From positions 62,001 to 126,000 of the forward strand of contig DAORDH010000010.1 of the NCBI GenBank assembly GCA_035345875.1: a DNA stretch of 64,000 bases, given 5' to 3'. The translations under genes and the position numbers were made by a program. This DNA is from UBA2033 sp035345875 (GTDB lineage Bacteria > Spirochaetota > Leptospiria > Leptospirales > Leptospiraceae). A model generated the notes under the pieces. That model had not been told where the DNA came from. It did no database searches and saw only the letters and a list, made by a program, of their open reading frames with translations. Below, piece after piece: positions 32,751 through 42,106 of this stretch (position 1 is the first letter of the stretch; the number at the start of each line of letters is the position of its first letter).

Positions 32751-33285
32751 TATTTTGAATTTTTCTTTCTATGTATAAAGACATGTGTCCTTTGTATTTC
32801 TTTTGAATATCTGGATTTTTCCAATCGTTACCGGAAAAAGTTTTTCTACAACTAGATTTATCGCAACTCAGTGGAACTGAGTAATTTGGATCTGTTTCTG
32901 TCATTGCGTAGTCAAACGTTAGTTCTTCATTGATTTCGATGTCTCTAAGTGCTACAAAAACAATTTGCCCTCTCACTCCACAATTTGGTTCACAACAATG
33001 ATTCATTCTCCAATCATCACTTGGATCTTCTGGATTGATTGGACAAATCAAAAATCCTTCTTCGATATAATAGCAATAATCTCCAATCCCTTTCTCTACT
33101 AATTCCTTTTGGTGATCCTCTTCTTTAAAAATTAACCCACCAGAAATACTTACAATTTCTCCCTTAGAGATTTTTTCTTTTGCAATTAGTCCTTTGCCTT
33201 TTCCTTCGATAGAAACGCATTTAACTTTTGGGCTTACATAACTTTCGGATTTTGTTTTTTTTAAGATATTTTCTGAATATTGCAA
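32740..33285 (-). CDS. SET domain protein
   Basis: The 181-residue product starts at a TTG (33285) with GAGGAAA ahead; no ATG fits. It is a SET-domain lysine methyltransferase-like protein: GKGKGLIA near residue 30, the pseudoknot motif MNHCCEPNCG, then EELTFDY. C-terminal cysteines (DKSSCRK, and one before it) resemble a post-SET zinc site. SET proteins are mainly eukaryotic; bacterial versions are rare, and their targets are mostly unknown. It lies between the vWA-FHA gene (1 bp away) and the phosphatidyltransferase gene (overlap). It could also be a simple acquired gene that became part of the operon. Confidence 0.85.
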   Translation of the reverse strand: MQYSENILKKTKSESYVSPKVKCVSIEGKGKGLIAKEKISKGEIVSISGGLIFKEEDHQKELVEKGIGDYCYYIEEGFLICPINPEDPSDDWRMNHCCEPNCGVRGQIVFVALRDIEINEELTFDYAMTETDPNYSVPLSCDKSSCRKTFSGNDWKNPDIQKKYKGHMSLYIERKIQNNET

Positions 33286-33286
33286 A

Positions 33287-34837
33287 TTATTTTCCTCTAA
33301 ATAAAAGTAAGCTATTTCCTAATCGGATTTCATCGAAATCGTAAAGTGCTTTTGGTCTAAGAAGTTTCTTTCCATTTAGATAAACTCCTGAGTTTGAGAC
33401 AGTATCGAATAAAATAAATATGTTTTTTACTCTTTTTATTTTAGCGTGCATTGGACTAAGAGAAGAATCCCAAAGAACTAAGTCGTTAGACGCTGTGCTA
33501 CCAATTGTGATTTCTGGTTTATTGATTGTAAATTGTCTACCAGGATTTGGTCCTTCTTTTAGAATTAAAATACCTCTTTCATATTTTTCACCTGACTCTA
33601 ATAGATCAGGGGAAACATCATATCCATCATCTAGATTGTCTAAATCTCTTTGAGTAGGACTTTCGGATAAAGAGTCTTCATTGTAAGAATATAAATCTTC
33701 TGTTTCATCAATGACTGTTTCATCTTCGTAGCTAGAGTAACTTTTAAATGTTGGGCTTTCTGTTGTGTCGGTTGACATATTTTCATGGTAATAAAGATCA
33801 TTTTTTAAAAGTTCTTCTTCTCTTCTTCTCTCTTCTTCTCTTCTTGCAATTTCTCTTGCTCTTTTTGTAACTGCGTATAAAAGTAAAATGCAAATAAGTA
33901 GAACTACTAGCATGAAGGAGTAAAAGAATTCAATATTTGCAAATTTAGATTTTATAAAACTGAGTAAAGTTAATTCATAGCTTGCTTTAAAATCACTTTC
34001 TCCCACTTTGAGTTTAAGATCAATAGAGGTTGGTCGAAATAGCTTAACGTTTTCGGCAAAGGGCGATTTATATTCTATGATTGGTGGCATTTTTCGAAAG
34101 GAATACAACTGAGATTGCATGAGTGCAATCGATGTATTTTTTTCGATGGGATAAAAATCCCCTTCACTGTAGTCAGCAATGTTTAAATACTTTCTTTCAC
34201 TCAGCGCAAGCATATGAATCGGAAGCTTTAATCCACGCGATTTTTTTATTACACTAGCAATTGGATCATCCACTTCCACTTCTTTATCTGTAGTAATTGT
34301 AAAAAGTAGATTGGGAAGTTCGTCTTCTCTGATTTGAGATAAAAGAAAGTTTAGCGCATAGTTGGTTCTATTTCCAGAGCCTTGCGAAATGGCATCTATT
34401 TTCTCAAGCGCTTCTGCTTTATCCATATTTAAATTTAAAAAATAAGTATCCCTTGCAAAGATGTGTAAACCAATTCTATCTTCTTTTCCTAAACTTTGAA
34501 CGAAAGAGGTAGCAAGTTGTTTGGAATATTGTAAACGGTCTACTTCATTGGATGCTTGGATCGAAAGAATTAAACGAATGGGTCTGAGTTGATTTGATTT
34601 TAGGATATTGATTGTTTGAACTTGCCTAGTAAATCCTTCCTGTGTTTCAGTGATGTGAATATTTTCCCCTTGTAAGGGTTTTGCCTTGTTTTCTTGCATA
34701 TAGATGTGAACAAGTGGATATCTAGTCGTATCAAGTTTTTCAAATTGAACTTTAGAATCTGCAACGAGACCTAATGGCATTAAAAAGCCTAAAACGATTT
34801 TTATAGAAGATACTTTTATAAGGTTTCTAAATAACAA
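33287..34837 (-). CDS. vWA-like and FHA domain membrane protein
   Basis: The 516-residue product starts with a signal peptide and has a von Willebrand A-like domain (about 75-235; LILSIQASNEVD is a degenerate MIDAS strand). One membrane helix follows at about 300-322, then a charged coiled coil rich in Arg/Glu, an acidic Ser/Asp/Tyr-rich linker, and a C-terminal FHA domain (about 420-514, ITIGSTASNDLVL). FHA domains bind phosphothreonine peptides. The layout suggests that an extracytoplasmic sensor is joined to a cytoplasmic phospho-binding module. No Ser/Thr kinase gene is adjacent. It lies 21 bp after the ABC ATPase gene. Confidence 0.8.
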   Translation of the reverse strand: MLFRNLIKVSSIKIVLGFLMPLGLVADSKVQFEKLDTTRYPLVHIYMQENKAKPLQGENIHITETQEGFTRQVQTINILKSNQLRPIRLILSIQASNEVDRLQYSKQLATSFVQSLGKEDRIGLHIFARDTYFLNLNMDKAEALEKIDAISQGSGNRTNYALNFLLSQIREDELPNLLFTITTDKEVEVDDPIASVIKKSRGLKLPIHMLALSERKYLNIADYSEGDFYPIEKNTSIALMQSQLYSFRKMPPIIEYKSPFAENVKLFRPTSIDLKLKVGESDFKASYELTLLSFIKSKFANIEFFYSFMLVVLLICILLLYAVTKRAREIARREEERRREEELLKNDLYYHENMSTDTTESPTFKSYSSYEDETVIDETEDLYSYNEDSLSESPTQRDLDNLDDGYDVSPDLLESGEKYERGILILKEGPNPGRQFTINKPEITIGSTASNDLVLWDSSLSPMHAKIKRVKNIFILFDTVSNSGVYLNGKKLLRPKALYDFDEIRLGNSLLLFRGK

Positions 34838-34858
34838 ACTATACCTCTTTCTCTCTGA

Positions 34859-35623
34859 TTACAATGATTTTGAAACCAACTTTTGTGAATATTCAGATTG
34901 TAATTTATTCATATTTTTATTTAGTAAAGTGATTTTTTCGATTAGTTCTCCCGATCTAAGAACGGTTACATCGTCTGCTAACTCTCGAACGATTCTCATA
35001 TCATGTGTGATTAGAACAAGTCCAATTCCACTGTTTTTCAATAGAGTATAGAGCAGGTTTAGAGTCAACTTTTCATTGATCGAGTCAAGTGCGGTAGTTG
35101 GTTCATCTGCTACTACAATTTCGGGCTTCACCGCAATCGCCATTGCTACCAATATTCTTTGTTTCTCTCCACCAGATAGATTTTTGGGAAGAGAGTGAAA
35201 GGCTGCTTCAGGATTTCTAATCTGAACCTGTTCTAGTAAGGATAGAATGGAATCCTTTTGGGCTAGATTTGGCTCTTTGTTCTTAAAATAGTCTAGGATT
35301 TGACTTCCAATGCTGATATAAGGATGAAAGGATTTTCCTGGACTTTGTGGAATCATAGTTATTTGCTTTCCTCGCATTTTTACCCAATCCGATTCTTGAT
35401 AGTCGGAATAGTCTTTTCCGAAAATGGAATAGGATTCATATTTTAAATTTAAGTCTTTCTTTGTTAGGTGAAAGAGAGTATTTGCAAAAGATGTTTTACC
35501 ACTACCTGATTCTCCAATCACGGCATGGATGGAGTCTTTTCTAAGTTCAAAGGAAAAGTCTTTTAAAATATTCCTTCTAGAGGAATCCATTATACTAAGA
35601 TTTTTAATTTCAATTAGATTCAC
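34859..35623 (-). CDS. ABC transporter ATP-binding protein (Dpp/Opp-like)
   Basis: This 254-residue ATPase has all motifs: Walker A (GESGSGKTS), signature LSGGEKQR, Walker B (EIVVADEP) and a switch His (LITHD). The sequence after Walker A (IPQSPGKSFHP) is typical of the oligopeptide/nickel (Dpp/Opp) class. There is no permease or binding protein gene nearby, so it is an orphan here, or it may serve partners encoded elsewhere. It overlaps the preceding gene by 4 bp (35620-35623). Confidence 0.82.
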   Translation of the reverse strand: MNLIEIKNLSIMDSSRRNILKDFSFELRKDSIHAVIGESGSGKTSFANTLFHLTKKDLNLKYESYSIFGKDYSDYQESDWVKMRGKQITMIPQSPGKSFHPYISIGSQILDYFKNKEPNLAQKDSILSLLEQVQIRNPEAAFHSLPKNLSGGEKQRILVAMAIAVKPEIVVADEPTTALDSINEKLTLNLLYTLLKNSGIGLVLITHDMRIVRELADDVTVLRSGELIEKITLLNKNMNKLQSEYSQKLVSKSL

Positions 35624-36384
35624 GATTCCAAATCCATTTTCTTTTTAATCTTTTGAATACTCTTTTTGAATTCTTCCATTGCAATATCGAAATTCATTAG
35701 ATTTAAGTTTTTGGAATTTGGATTCATTTCTTCTGAGTTTACACCCTGGTTTAAATAAAACAATTCATCTGAAATAATTTGTTTTTGCTTCTTTGTTGCC
35801 ACTTCTAAATAGACATTTTTAAAAGAATCCCCTAAGCTAATAATCAGTAGAGCTATATGATTTGCGCTCATGTGTAGAAATAGCATCTCTTTCCAATAAC
35901 GATTCCAGAGAATGATTTCCTTCCAGTTGAATTTATTCTTTTCATCTAAAATTTCTAGAGCTTTATCGTTTAAATTTAAATTTCTAAATTTATCAAACAT
36001 TGCTTTAAGGCTTGAGTATTCATTTTGGATCACTCTATTTAATTCTGCTTCATTAACTTGAATGAGTCCTGTTACTTTTCCCTCTGCATTTAATTGAAGA
36101 TGGTTTGCTGTGCTTACAATGATAGAAAAAGCTCTTCCTGTTTTTTCTATTCCCTCTAATCGATAGAGTCCATGCCCATTCTTAGTAAGAGAATACATAT
36201 TTCTTTTTACTACTAGACCTGAATTTACTTTGAGAGTAAGCAGAAAATCTGTTAATTTTAATTTTAAATCTTCTAGTTCTCTCTCAAATCCTTTTGGTCT
36301 TTTAGGTGGTCTTTGCGGTTTCTCTGGATTATCCGCTAGATGTCTTTTGGGAAAAAATTTCTTAAATATATTTTTAATTTTCAT
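35620..36384 (-). CDS. Hypothetical protein
   Basis: The family of this 254-residue protein is not recognised. It has a Lys/Pro-rich start (about residues 5-32: FFPKRHLADNPEKPQRPPK), then helices with no membrane segment. It overlaps the GT2 gene by 11 bp and the ABC ATPase gene by 4 bp, so it is firmly in the operon. A cytoplasmic role linked to the GT2 or the ABC ATPase is possible, but nothing in the sequence shows it. Confidence 0.6.
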   Translation of the reverse strand: MKIKNIFKKFFPKRHLADNPEKPQRPPKRPKGFERELEDLKLKLTDFLLTLKVNSGLVVKRNMYSLTKNGHGLYRLEGIEKTGRAFSIIVSTANHLQLNAEGKVTGLIQVNEAELNRVIQNEYSSLKAMFDKFRNLNLNDKALEILDEKNKFNWKEIILWNRYWKEMLFLHMSANHIALLIISLGDSFKNVYLEVATKKQKQIISDELFYLNQGVNSEEMNPNSKNLNLMNFDIAMEEFKKSIQKIKKKMDLES

Positions 36385-37195
36385 TTCCGTAATCCGGTCT
36401 CAAGTTGGAAGGTCGTTTGATAAATTCTTTTTCCATTTCATACATTTTTGCGGTTTTTAGAAAGGTAGAGTAGGCAGAGGAGATTGCGATAACAAATCCA
36501 GGGTAGCCATCTAAGAAACCTAATTTGAAAATATAAATTTCTAAAAATTTAGAAAGAGGTTTTATTAAAGATCTAAACACAGAAAAAGAGATTCCTTTTT
36601 TAGATCGAGTAAAGGCAACAATAGATGAAAATTTATTAATTGTATCTACCTGATGGGAAAGATCTTTGAAACTATAATGAATGATATCCCCTTTTAACTT
36701 ATCTCCCTTTCCATTGATTTCGATATAATCATGTGGATTTTCTCCTGTCCACTTAGCAAAACCTTTTCTAAAGAATCTGTATCGATAGAGTGGATACCAA
36801 CCAGAATGTCGAATGTATCTTCCCATATGAAACGTTAACCGAGATACTTTATACCCATTTAAGTCGTTAGGATTATTAAGAGTAGATTCAATGTTTTTCA
36901 AAAGTTCAGGAGTGGCTCTTTCATCCGCATCTAGAGAAAGAATCCATTCCCCTTGACAGAGAAGAATAGCATCATTTTTTTGTTCTATATGACCTTTGAA
37001 CTTTTGAGAATAAATTTTTACTTTTTCAAATGTCTTTGCAATCTCTAGAGTTTTATCTGTGCTATTTGAATCTAAAACTACAATTTCATCTGCTAGAGAA
37101 TTTACTGACTCAATACATTCCCTAATATTCGCTTCTTCATTGTAGGTTATGATTGCTACAGAAAAGTTTATTTTTTTGTTTTCTTTCTTATCCAA
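36374..37195 (-). CDS. GT2 family glycosyltransferase (KdtX/WaaE-like)
   Basis: The 273-residue product has the GT-A fold start (AIITYNEEANIRECIESV) and LDADER as the DXD-like metal motif (about residues 86-91). The pattern up to GWYPLYRYR resembles the LPS core glycosyltransferases of the WaaE/KdtX type. The start is TTG at 37195; no ATG is available. The promoter must lie in the 27 bp to the divergent O-antigen ligase gene or inside that gene. This places an LPS-related enzyme at the head of a six-gene operon. Confidence 0.82.
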   Translation of the reverse strand: MDKKENKKINFSVAIITYNEEANIRECIESVNSLADEIVVLDSNSTDKTLEIAKTFEKVKIYSQKFKGHIEQKNDAILLCQGEWILSLDADERATPELLKNIESTLNNPNDLNGYKVSRLTFHMGRYIRHSGWYPLYRYRFFRKGFAKWTGENPHDYIEINGKGDKLKGDIIHYSFKDLSHQVDTINKFSSIVAFTRSKKGISFSVFRSLIKPLSKFLEIYIFKLGFLDGYPGFVIAISSAYSTFLKTAKMYEMEKEFIKRPSNLRPDYGNEN

Positions 37196-37222
37196 AGAGA
37201 AAATACCTGTATTAAATCGTTT

Positions 37223-39289
37223 ATGAACTTAGATAAATTGTCGGTCATTTTTTTAAACCTCTTCATTATATCTTTTCCTCTTTCTGTGACTGTGAGTCAG
37301 TCTTTTGCGTTCCTATCGATTGTTACTTTTCTATATAGTTCTATTCAGCACAAAAGCCTAATGATTACCCTTCGAAATAGAGCTTTTATTGCCTCATTGG
37401 GGATTTATTTTTTTCTTTTGCCGTCCTTTTTTTGGAATATAAAAGAGTATCAATGGAAGGAAATTGCATCTGTATTTACAAGATCTGAGTTTTCTGATTT
37501 TTGGATGTGCTTTATTGTATTACCAGCCTTTTATCACATTCGAAATTTGGAATACCGAAAAGTAATGATTCGCTTCTTTTTTATTTCCGTAGGACTCGTG
37601 ATAGTATCTGGATTTATCTCTATTTTTACTCCCTTTCGTTTAGCAAAATTTATAACAGATGGATTTCAAGTAAAAGAAGGTGTTAGGCTTCAGCATTTTG
37701 CGGGGGATCTTTGGGGAAGGTATACTTATCTCCCAATTGGTCTTATGAATACACATCTTACTTTTGGGGGACTTTGCGGACTTTTCTTTCCTGGAATTTC
37801 TTCTTATTTTTTACTCACGATTCCAAATCGTAAAACTGGATTCAATCTTCTTTTAGGGTTTGTATTGCTCGTTTTTAGCATTGTGTTATTTTATAATCAA
37901 AGTCGTTCTATTTGGCTTGGACTATTTTTTACGTTTGGGCTAATTGCTGTTAAACTCACAACACAAATAGATTTTGGTAAAGTGCAATCCAATTGGAAAA
38001 TTCTCTTTCTATTTTTCGGAGTTTTTATTTTCATTCTTATTGTAAGCGTCTCCATTTATAAAAAAAATTGGCTTTTGCAAAGAGCCTTTCAAGAAGGTCT
38101 AAAAGACAATACAACAGAAAATCAACGTTATTTTATTTATAAAAATACTTTTGCTATGATTAGAGATCATTGGGGGATGGGAGTCGGACCCGGTCGATTT
38201 GATAAAGAACATTTAAGAAAATCAGAAGAAATGATTTCTCAAAATGAGCAACTTTGGTATGAATTGTTTATTACTCCTAGGCAACATGCCCACCATGATC
38301 CTCTTCATTTTTATATGATTGGCGGTATATTCGGATTAGTCACAGTTTTGCATTTTTGGTTTTATCTTTTTAGGCTTTTTTTAAAGAATTCTTTAACAGA
38401 TCAGACCGTTTTGTTTTCTGGAATCTTGGTTCTATTTGTAGCAGGTTTTTTTCAATGCTATCTTTTGGATGATGAGGTTGCTCTTCCTTTTTTTGCATTT
38501 ATTGGATTATTCGGAGGAAGTTTACAAAAAGAAGATGCAAGATCTAAAGCAATGGAAGGAATAAAAGCTCGTAAAAAAGCAAATCTAGAAGATTCTTTTT
38601 TAGTTGAATCACTCTCTTTGGGAAATAGAATCAGCTATTTAAAAAATAAAATTGCTTTAAACGGAAAGAACTCTCCTTTTGAAAAATACAATTTTTTTAC
38701 GCTTTGTATTTTATTTATTCCTCTTATCGTAAGTATTAGTTTTATATTATTCAAGATTCGTTTAGATCCAATGTATGTTTACAACAGAAAAATAACTCTT
38801 CAGAATCTAGAAGATAAAATTCTTGTGCAAGAGTCTCTTAGAGGCAAACAGGTGTTATTCCCAACCTCTCATATGAAGGAAAAAGACTTTATTCGAATTG
38901 AAGGTTGTCTCTCTCATCGATTTGGTAAGCCAATTCTAATTCGTAAAGAACCATTCCAGCTTAGTTTATCTTTGTTTAATACTGAGAATCCTCCTAAACA
39001 AGTTTTCATTCGAGTCATAGAAAGAGATGCTTTTGACCAAGATCAACTCTACCGTGTCCATCAGTTTAAAGAAATTGGGGATGAATATAAATTTGATTTA
39101 AATCCTCATCAGAAAAATAGAATCCGCTTGGATGATCCGAAATTATTTCAGGATGTAAAAGTCTCTTCTCGATTCCCAGAGAATATATATTTTAGAGATT
39201 TTGCATTTCACTTTGAAGGATTTGATAAAACAAAAGAGAGTTTTGATTTTCCACAAATAAACTTCGGGGATCTTTGCAATGCAGAGTAA
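37223..39289 (+). CDS. O-antigen ligase family membrane protein
   Basis: The 688-residue product has about twelve hydrophobic helices in the first 430 residues, and the Wzy_C/O-antigen ligase pattern in the loop with GVGPGRFDKEHLRKS and HAHHDPLHF (about 325-360). The C-terminal 200 residues are soluble and unlike the usual ligase. Enzymes of this family join O-antigen to the lipid A core or polymerise it. It is divergent from the GT2 gene (27 bp) and overlaps the next gene by 11 bp. Confidence 0.78.
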   Translation: MNLDKLSVIFLNLFIISFPLSVTVSQSFAFLSIVTFLYSSIQHKSLMITLRNRAFIASLGIYFFLLPSFFWNIKEYQWKEIASVFTRSEFSDFWMCFIVLPAFYHIRNLEYRKVMIRFFFISVGLVIVSGFISIFTPFRLAKFITDGFQVKEGVRLQHFAGDLWGRYTYLPIGLMNTHLTFGGLCGLFFPGISSYFLLTIPNRKTGFNLLLGFVLLVFSIVLFYNQSRSIWLGLFFTFGLIAVKLTTQIDFGKVQSNWKILFLFFGVFIFILIVSVSIYKKNWLLQRAFQEGLKDNTTENQRYFIYKNTFAMIRDHWGMGVGPGRFDKEHLRKSEEMISQNEQLWYELFITPRQHAHHDPLHFYMIGGIFGLVTVLHFWFYLFRLFLKNSLTDQTVLFSGILVLFVAGFFQCYLLDDEVALPFFAFIGLFGGSLQKEDARSKAMEGIKARKKANLEDSFLVESLSLGNRISYLKNKIALNGKNSPFEKYNFFTLCILFIPLIVSISFILFKIRLDPMYVYNRKITLQNLEDKILVQESLRGKQVLFPTSHMKEKDFIRIEGCLSHRFGKPILIRKEPFQLSLSLFNTENPPKQVFIRVIERDAFDQDQLYRVHQFKEIGDEYKFDLNPHQKNRIRLDDPKLFQDVKVSSRFPENIYFRDFAFHFEGFDKTKESFDFPQINFGDLCNAE

Positions 39290-40271
39290 GATTCTTCCCT
39301 GTTGTGCCTTCACTCCTTTAGGACAAAAAAAGAAACATATCACTAGAGAGGAGATTCATTTAAGAATCAAAAAAGGGGAAACCGTTTTTCCATGGAAGGC
39401 AGAATTCAAGGAAGAGAGTAGAGAGTATCCAAGTCATTTAGAACTATTAGAAAAATACGATATTCCCTATATTATTGATATACACAGTCATTTTTTTCCT
39501 GAAATTGTTATGAAACTGATATGGAGATGGTTTGATTCTGTGCAATGGGGAATTGCTTATCGATATTCAGTTGATAGATGCATAGAGTATTTAAAAAGGA
39601 ATCGGGTTTATTTTTATACTACTTTAAATTATGCGCATAAGTCCAACATGGCGGAATGGTTAAATGATTGGATTTTTAGTAATTCTAAAAATTGGAAAGG
39701 TGCGATCCCATTTGGAACTTTTTATCCAGAAAAAGGCGTTTTAAGTTATGTGAGAAAAGCAGTCGAAGAGTATGGGCTAAGAGGATTTAAATTGCACTGT
39801 GAAGTTTCTAAATTAGATTTGAATCGAACTGAGTTAGAAGATACTTTTTACTATTTAGAAGAGAAGCAAATTCCAATTGTGATTCACTCAGGTCATGCTC
39901 CTTTGCCAGGAGAGTTTACAGGCATAGAATATTTTTCTAGATTTATGAAAAAATTTAAGAATCTTTCTGTAATTGTGGCGCATATGGGTGCCTATGAAAT
40001 TTCAGATTATGCAGCGTTACTTGACATATATCCAAATTTAAAATTAGATACAACCATGGTGTTTGTAGATTTCTTAGCGACAGGAGAGGACACAGACGAA
40101 TTTCTTCCAATCTTAGATCGATATTCGGAAAAAATTTTATTTGGTTCCGATTTTCCAAATATACCCTATGTATTGTCTCATCCAATTCGCAAACTATTGG
40201 AAGCACCACTGAGCAGAGTCACAAAGAAGAACATATTTTATAAAAATGCAATGAACCTATTTTCTCTGTAA
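39279..40271 (+). CDS. Amidohydrolase family protein (TIM barrel)
   Basis: The 330-residue product shows the amidohydrolase 2 pattern: DIHSHF near residue 67, then GFKLHCE, VIHSGHAP, VAHMGAYE and a late Asp in LFGSDFPNIPY. These motifs give the metal ligands and catalytic Asp of a decarboxylase- or hydrolase-type TIM barrel. The substrate is unknown. It overlaps the O-antigen ligase gene and lies 4 bp before uvrC. No signal peptide is visible. Confidence 0.8.
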   Translation: MQSKILPCCAFTPLGQKKKHITREEIHLRIKKGETVFPWKAEFKEESREYPSHLELLEKYDIPYIIDIHSHFFPEIVMKLIWRWFDSVQWGIAYRYSVDRCIEYLKRNRVYFYTTLNYAHKSNMAEWLNDWIFSNSKNWKGAIPFGTFYPEKGVLSYVRKAVEEYGLRGFKLHCEVSKLDLNRTELEDTFYYLEEKQIPIVIHSGHAPLPGEFTGIEYFSRFMKKFKNLSVIVAHMGAYEISDYAALLDIYPNLKLDTTMVFVDFLATGEDTDEFLPILDRYSEKILFGSDFPNIPYVLSHPIRKLLEAPLSRVTKKNIFYKNAMNLFSL

Positions 40272-40275
40272 TCGT

Positions 40276-42105
40276 ATGGAACTGGAAAGACTAAATATTA
40301 TAAAAGAAAAAATCAAGAATCTTTCGGATTCCCCGGGATGCTATCTTTGGAAAAATGAAAAAGCAGAAGTAATCTATGTAGGAAAAGCCGTTCGACTAGC
40401 AGATAGAGTTCGCAGTTACTTAAATCCCAATATCACCGATGTAAAAACTTTAGCACTTCAGAATGAAATTGATGATCTAGATTGGATTGCAACCTATACA
40501 GAAGAAGAGGCTTTAATCTTAGAAGACAATCTGATTAAAAGATACAATCCAAAGTATAATATTCGCTTAAAAGACGATAAGCGATATCCATTTATCTGTG
40601 TATCTACAGATGAGCCTTTCCCAATGGTATATCTCACAAGAAGAATCAGAGCTGATAAGAAAAAGTATTTCGGTCCGTATACAGATGTGAAAGCTACTAG
40701 AGACTTACTAGATACAATTCACAAAGTATTCCCAATTCGCAAAACCGAACAAAAACTTCCTCTTCCAAAACCCAGAAGACCTTGTTTAAACTTTCATATA
40801 AAAAGATGCCTTGCTCCTTGTCAGGGAAATATTTCAGAAGAAGAATATAGAGTCATAGTAGATCAAATCGTGAAATTCTTAGAAGGCAAAAAAGATTCTC
40901 TGCTAGAAGAACTTAGAATTAGAATGGAAGCTCATTCAGAAAGATTAGAATTTGAACGAGCATTGATCTACAGAAATATGATTGAAAATATACAAAGCAT
41001 TCAGAAGCGGCAAACAGTGATTAACCAAGCTGGTGGGGATGAAGATATTATAGCTTACGCAAAAAGGGAAGATGATGGTCAGATAGTAATCTTAGAAGTA
41101 AGAGATGGAAGAATGGAAAGTAAGAAATCTTTTGCATTGAATGGATTAAAACTATCTTCGGATGAAGAAGTATTTACATCTTTTCTAAAACTCTATTATT
41201 TACAGGCAAATTTTATCCCAACTAGTATTGTTCTTCCGCAAAGTGTTAAGAAAGATATAGAAGTTTTATTCGAATTTTTAGCTAAGAATTTAGGATTTAA
41301 ACCTAAACTAAAATTTCCCAGTGCTGGAGAAAAAAAAGCACTTCTTGGTCTTGCTGCCAAGAACGCAGAAATGAATTTATCGGAAAGATTACTTGCTACT
41401 AAATTAAAAGACCAAACTAACGCATTAAAAGAATTGAAAGAAAACTTAAAGCTGAAACAATTGCCAAGAGTTATTGAATGCTATGATATCAGTCATTTTC
41501 AGGGAACAAATCCGGTCGCGAGTGGTGTTATGTTTGTAGATGGTAAGCCCTACAAGGCTGGATATAGAAGATATATAATGAAAAGCTATAGTGGAATCAA
41601 TGATCCTGGTATGATGCATGAAGTGATTGCTAGAAGATTACAAAGATTAGTAAATGAAAATGAAAGTTTACCAGATCTAATCGTTATCGATGGGGGAGAG
41701 GTTCAATTAGCAAGAGCTACGGAAGCGGCTATCGCACTAGATCTGCCTGATCTTCCAATGATTGGTCTAGCAAAAAAGAGAGAAGAAATCTACTTTCCTG
41801 GGAACAAAAATCCATATTCTTTTGATATCAATTCTCCCTCAATGAGACTTTTGAGGCATTTACGAGATGAAGCTCATAGATTTGGTGTGAGTTTTCATCG
41901 GGAAAGAAGAAATAAATCACAATTGAAAACTGCGTTAGATGGTATTGCGGATCTAGGAATTCAAAGAAAAAAAGCGATTTTAAAATATTTTTTAGGGAAG
42001 AAGAAGTTAGCAAATGTAAATCTTTCCGAGTTAAAAGAAATCCCTGGTATTGGAGATAAATTGGCTCTAAAGATTTATGAAAGTCTTAACCAGTTAAAAA
42101 AATAA
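40276..42105 (+). CDS. uvrC: UvrABC system protein C
   Basis: UvrC makes the two incisions around DNA damage in nucleotide excision repair. The 609-residue length is standard. The GIY-YIG nuclease domain is at about 15-93 (CYLWKNEKAEVIYVGKA), the UVR region at about 200-235, then the central UvrC domain with CYDISHFQG and the RNase H-like acidic site, and a C-terminal helix-hairpin-helix (LKEIPGIGDKLALKI). It is 4 bp after the amidohydrolase gene and 1 bp before the response regulator gene. Confidence 0.95.
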   Translation: MELERLNIIKEKIKNLSDSPGCYLWKNEKAEVIYVGKAVRLADRVRSYLNPNITDVKTLALQNEIDDLDWIATYTEEEALILEDNLIKRYNPKYNIRLKDDKRYPFICVSTDEPFPMVYLTRRIRADKKKYFGPYTDVKATRDLLDTIHKVFPIRKTEQKLPLPKPRRPCLNFHIKRCLAPCQGNISEEEYRVIVDQIVKFLEGKKDSLLEELRIRMEAHSERLEFERALIYRNMIENIQSIQKRQTVINQAGGDEDIIAYAKREDDGQIVILEVRDGRMESKKSFALNGLKLSSDEEVFTSFLKLYYLQANFIPTSIVLPQSVKKDIEVLFEFLAKNLGFKPKLKFPSAGEKKALLGLAAKNAEMNLSERLLATKLKDQTNALKELKENLKLKQLPRVIECYDISHFQGTNPVASGVMFVDGKPYKAGYRRYIMKSYSGINDPGMMHEVIARRLQRLVNENESLPDLIVIDGGEVQLARATEAAIALDLPDLPMIGLAKKREEIYFPGNKNPYSFDINSPSMRLLRHLRDEAHRFGVSFHRERRNKSQLKTALDGIADLGIQRKKAILKYFLGKKKLANVNLSELKEIPGIGDKLALKIYESLNQLKK

Positions 42106-42106
42106 A

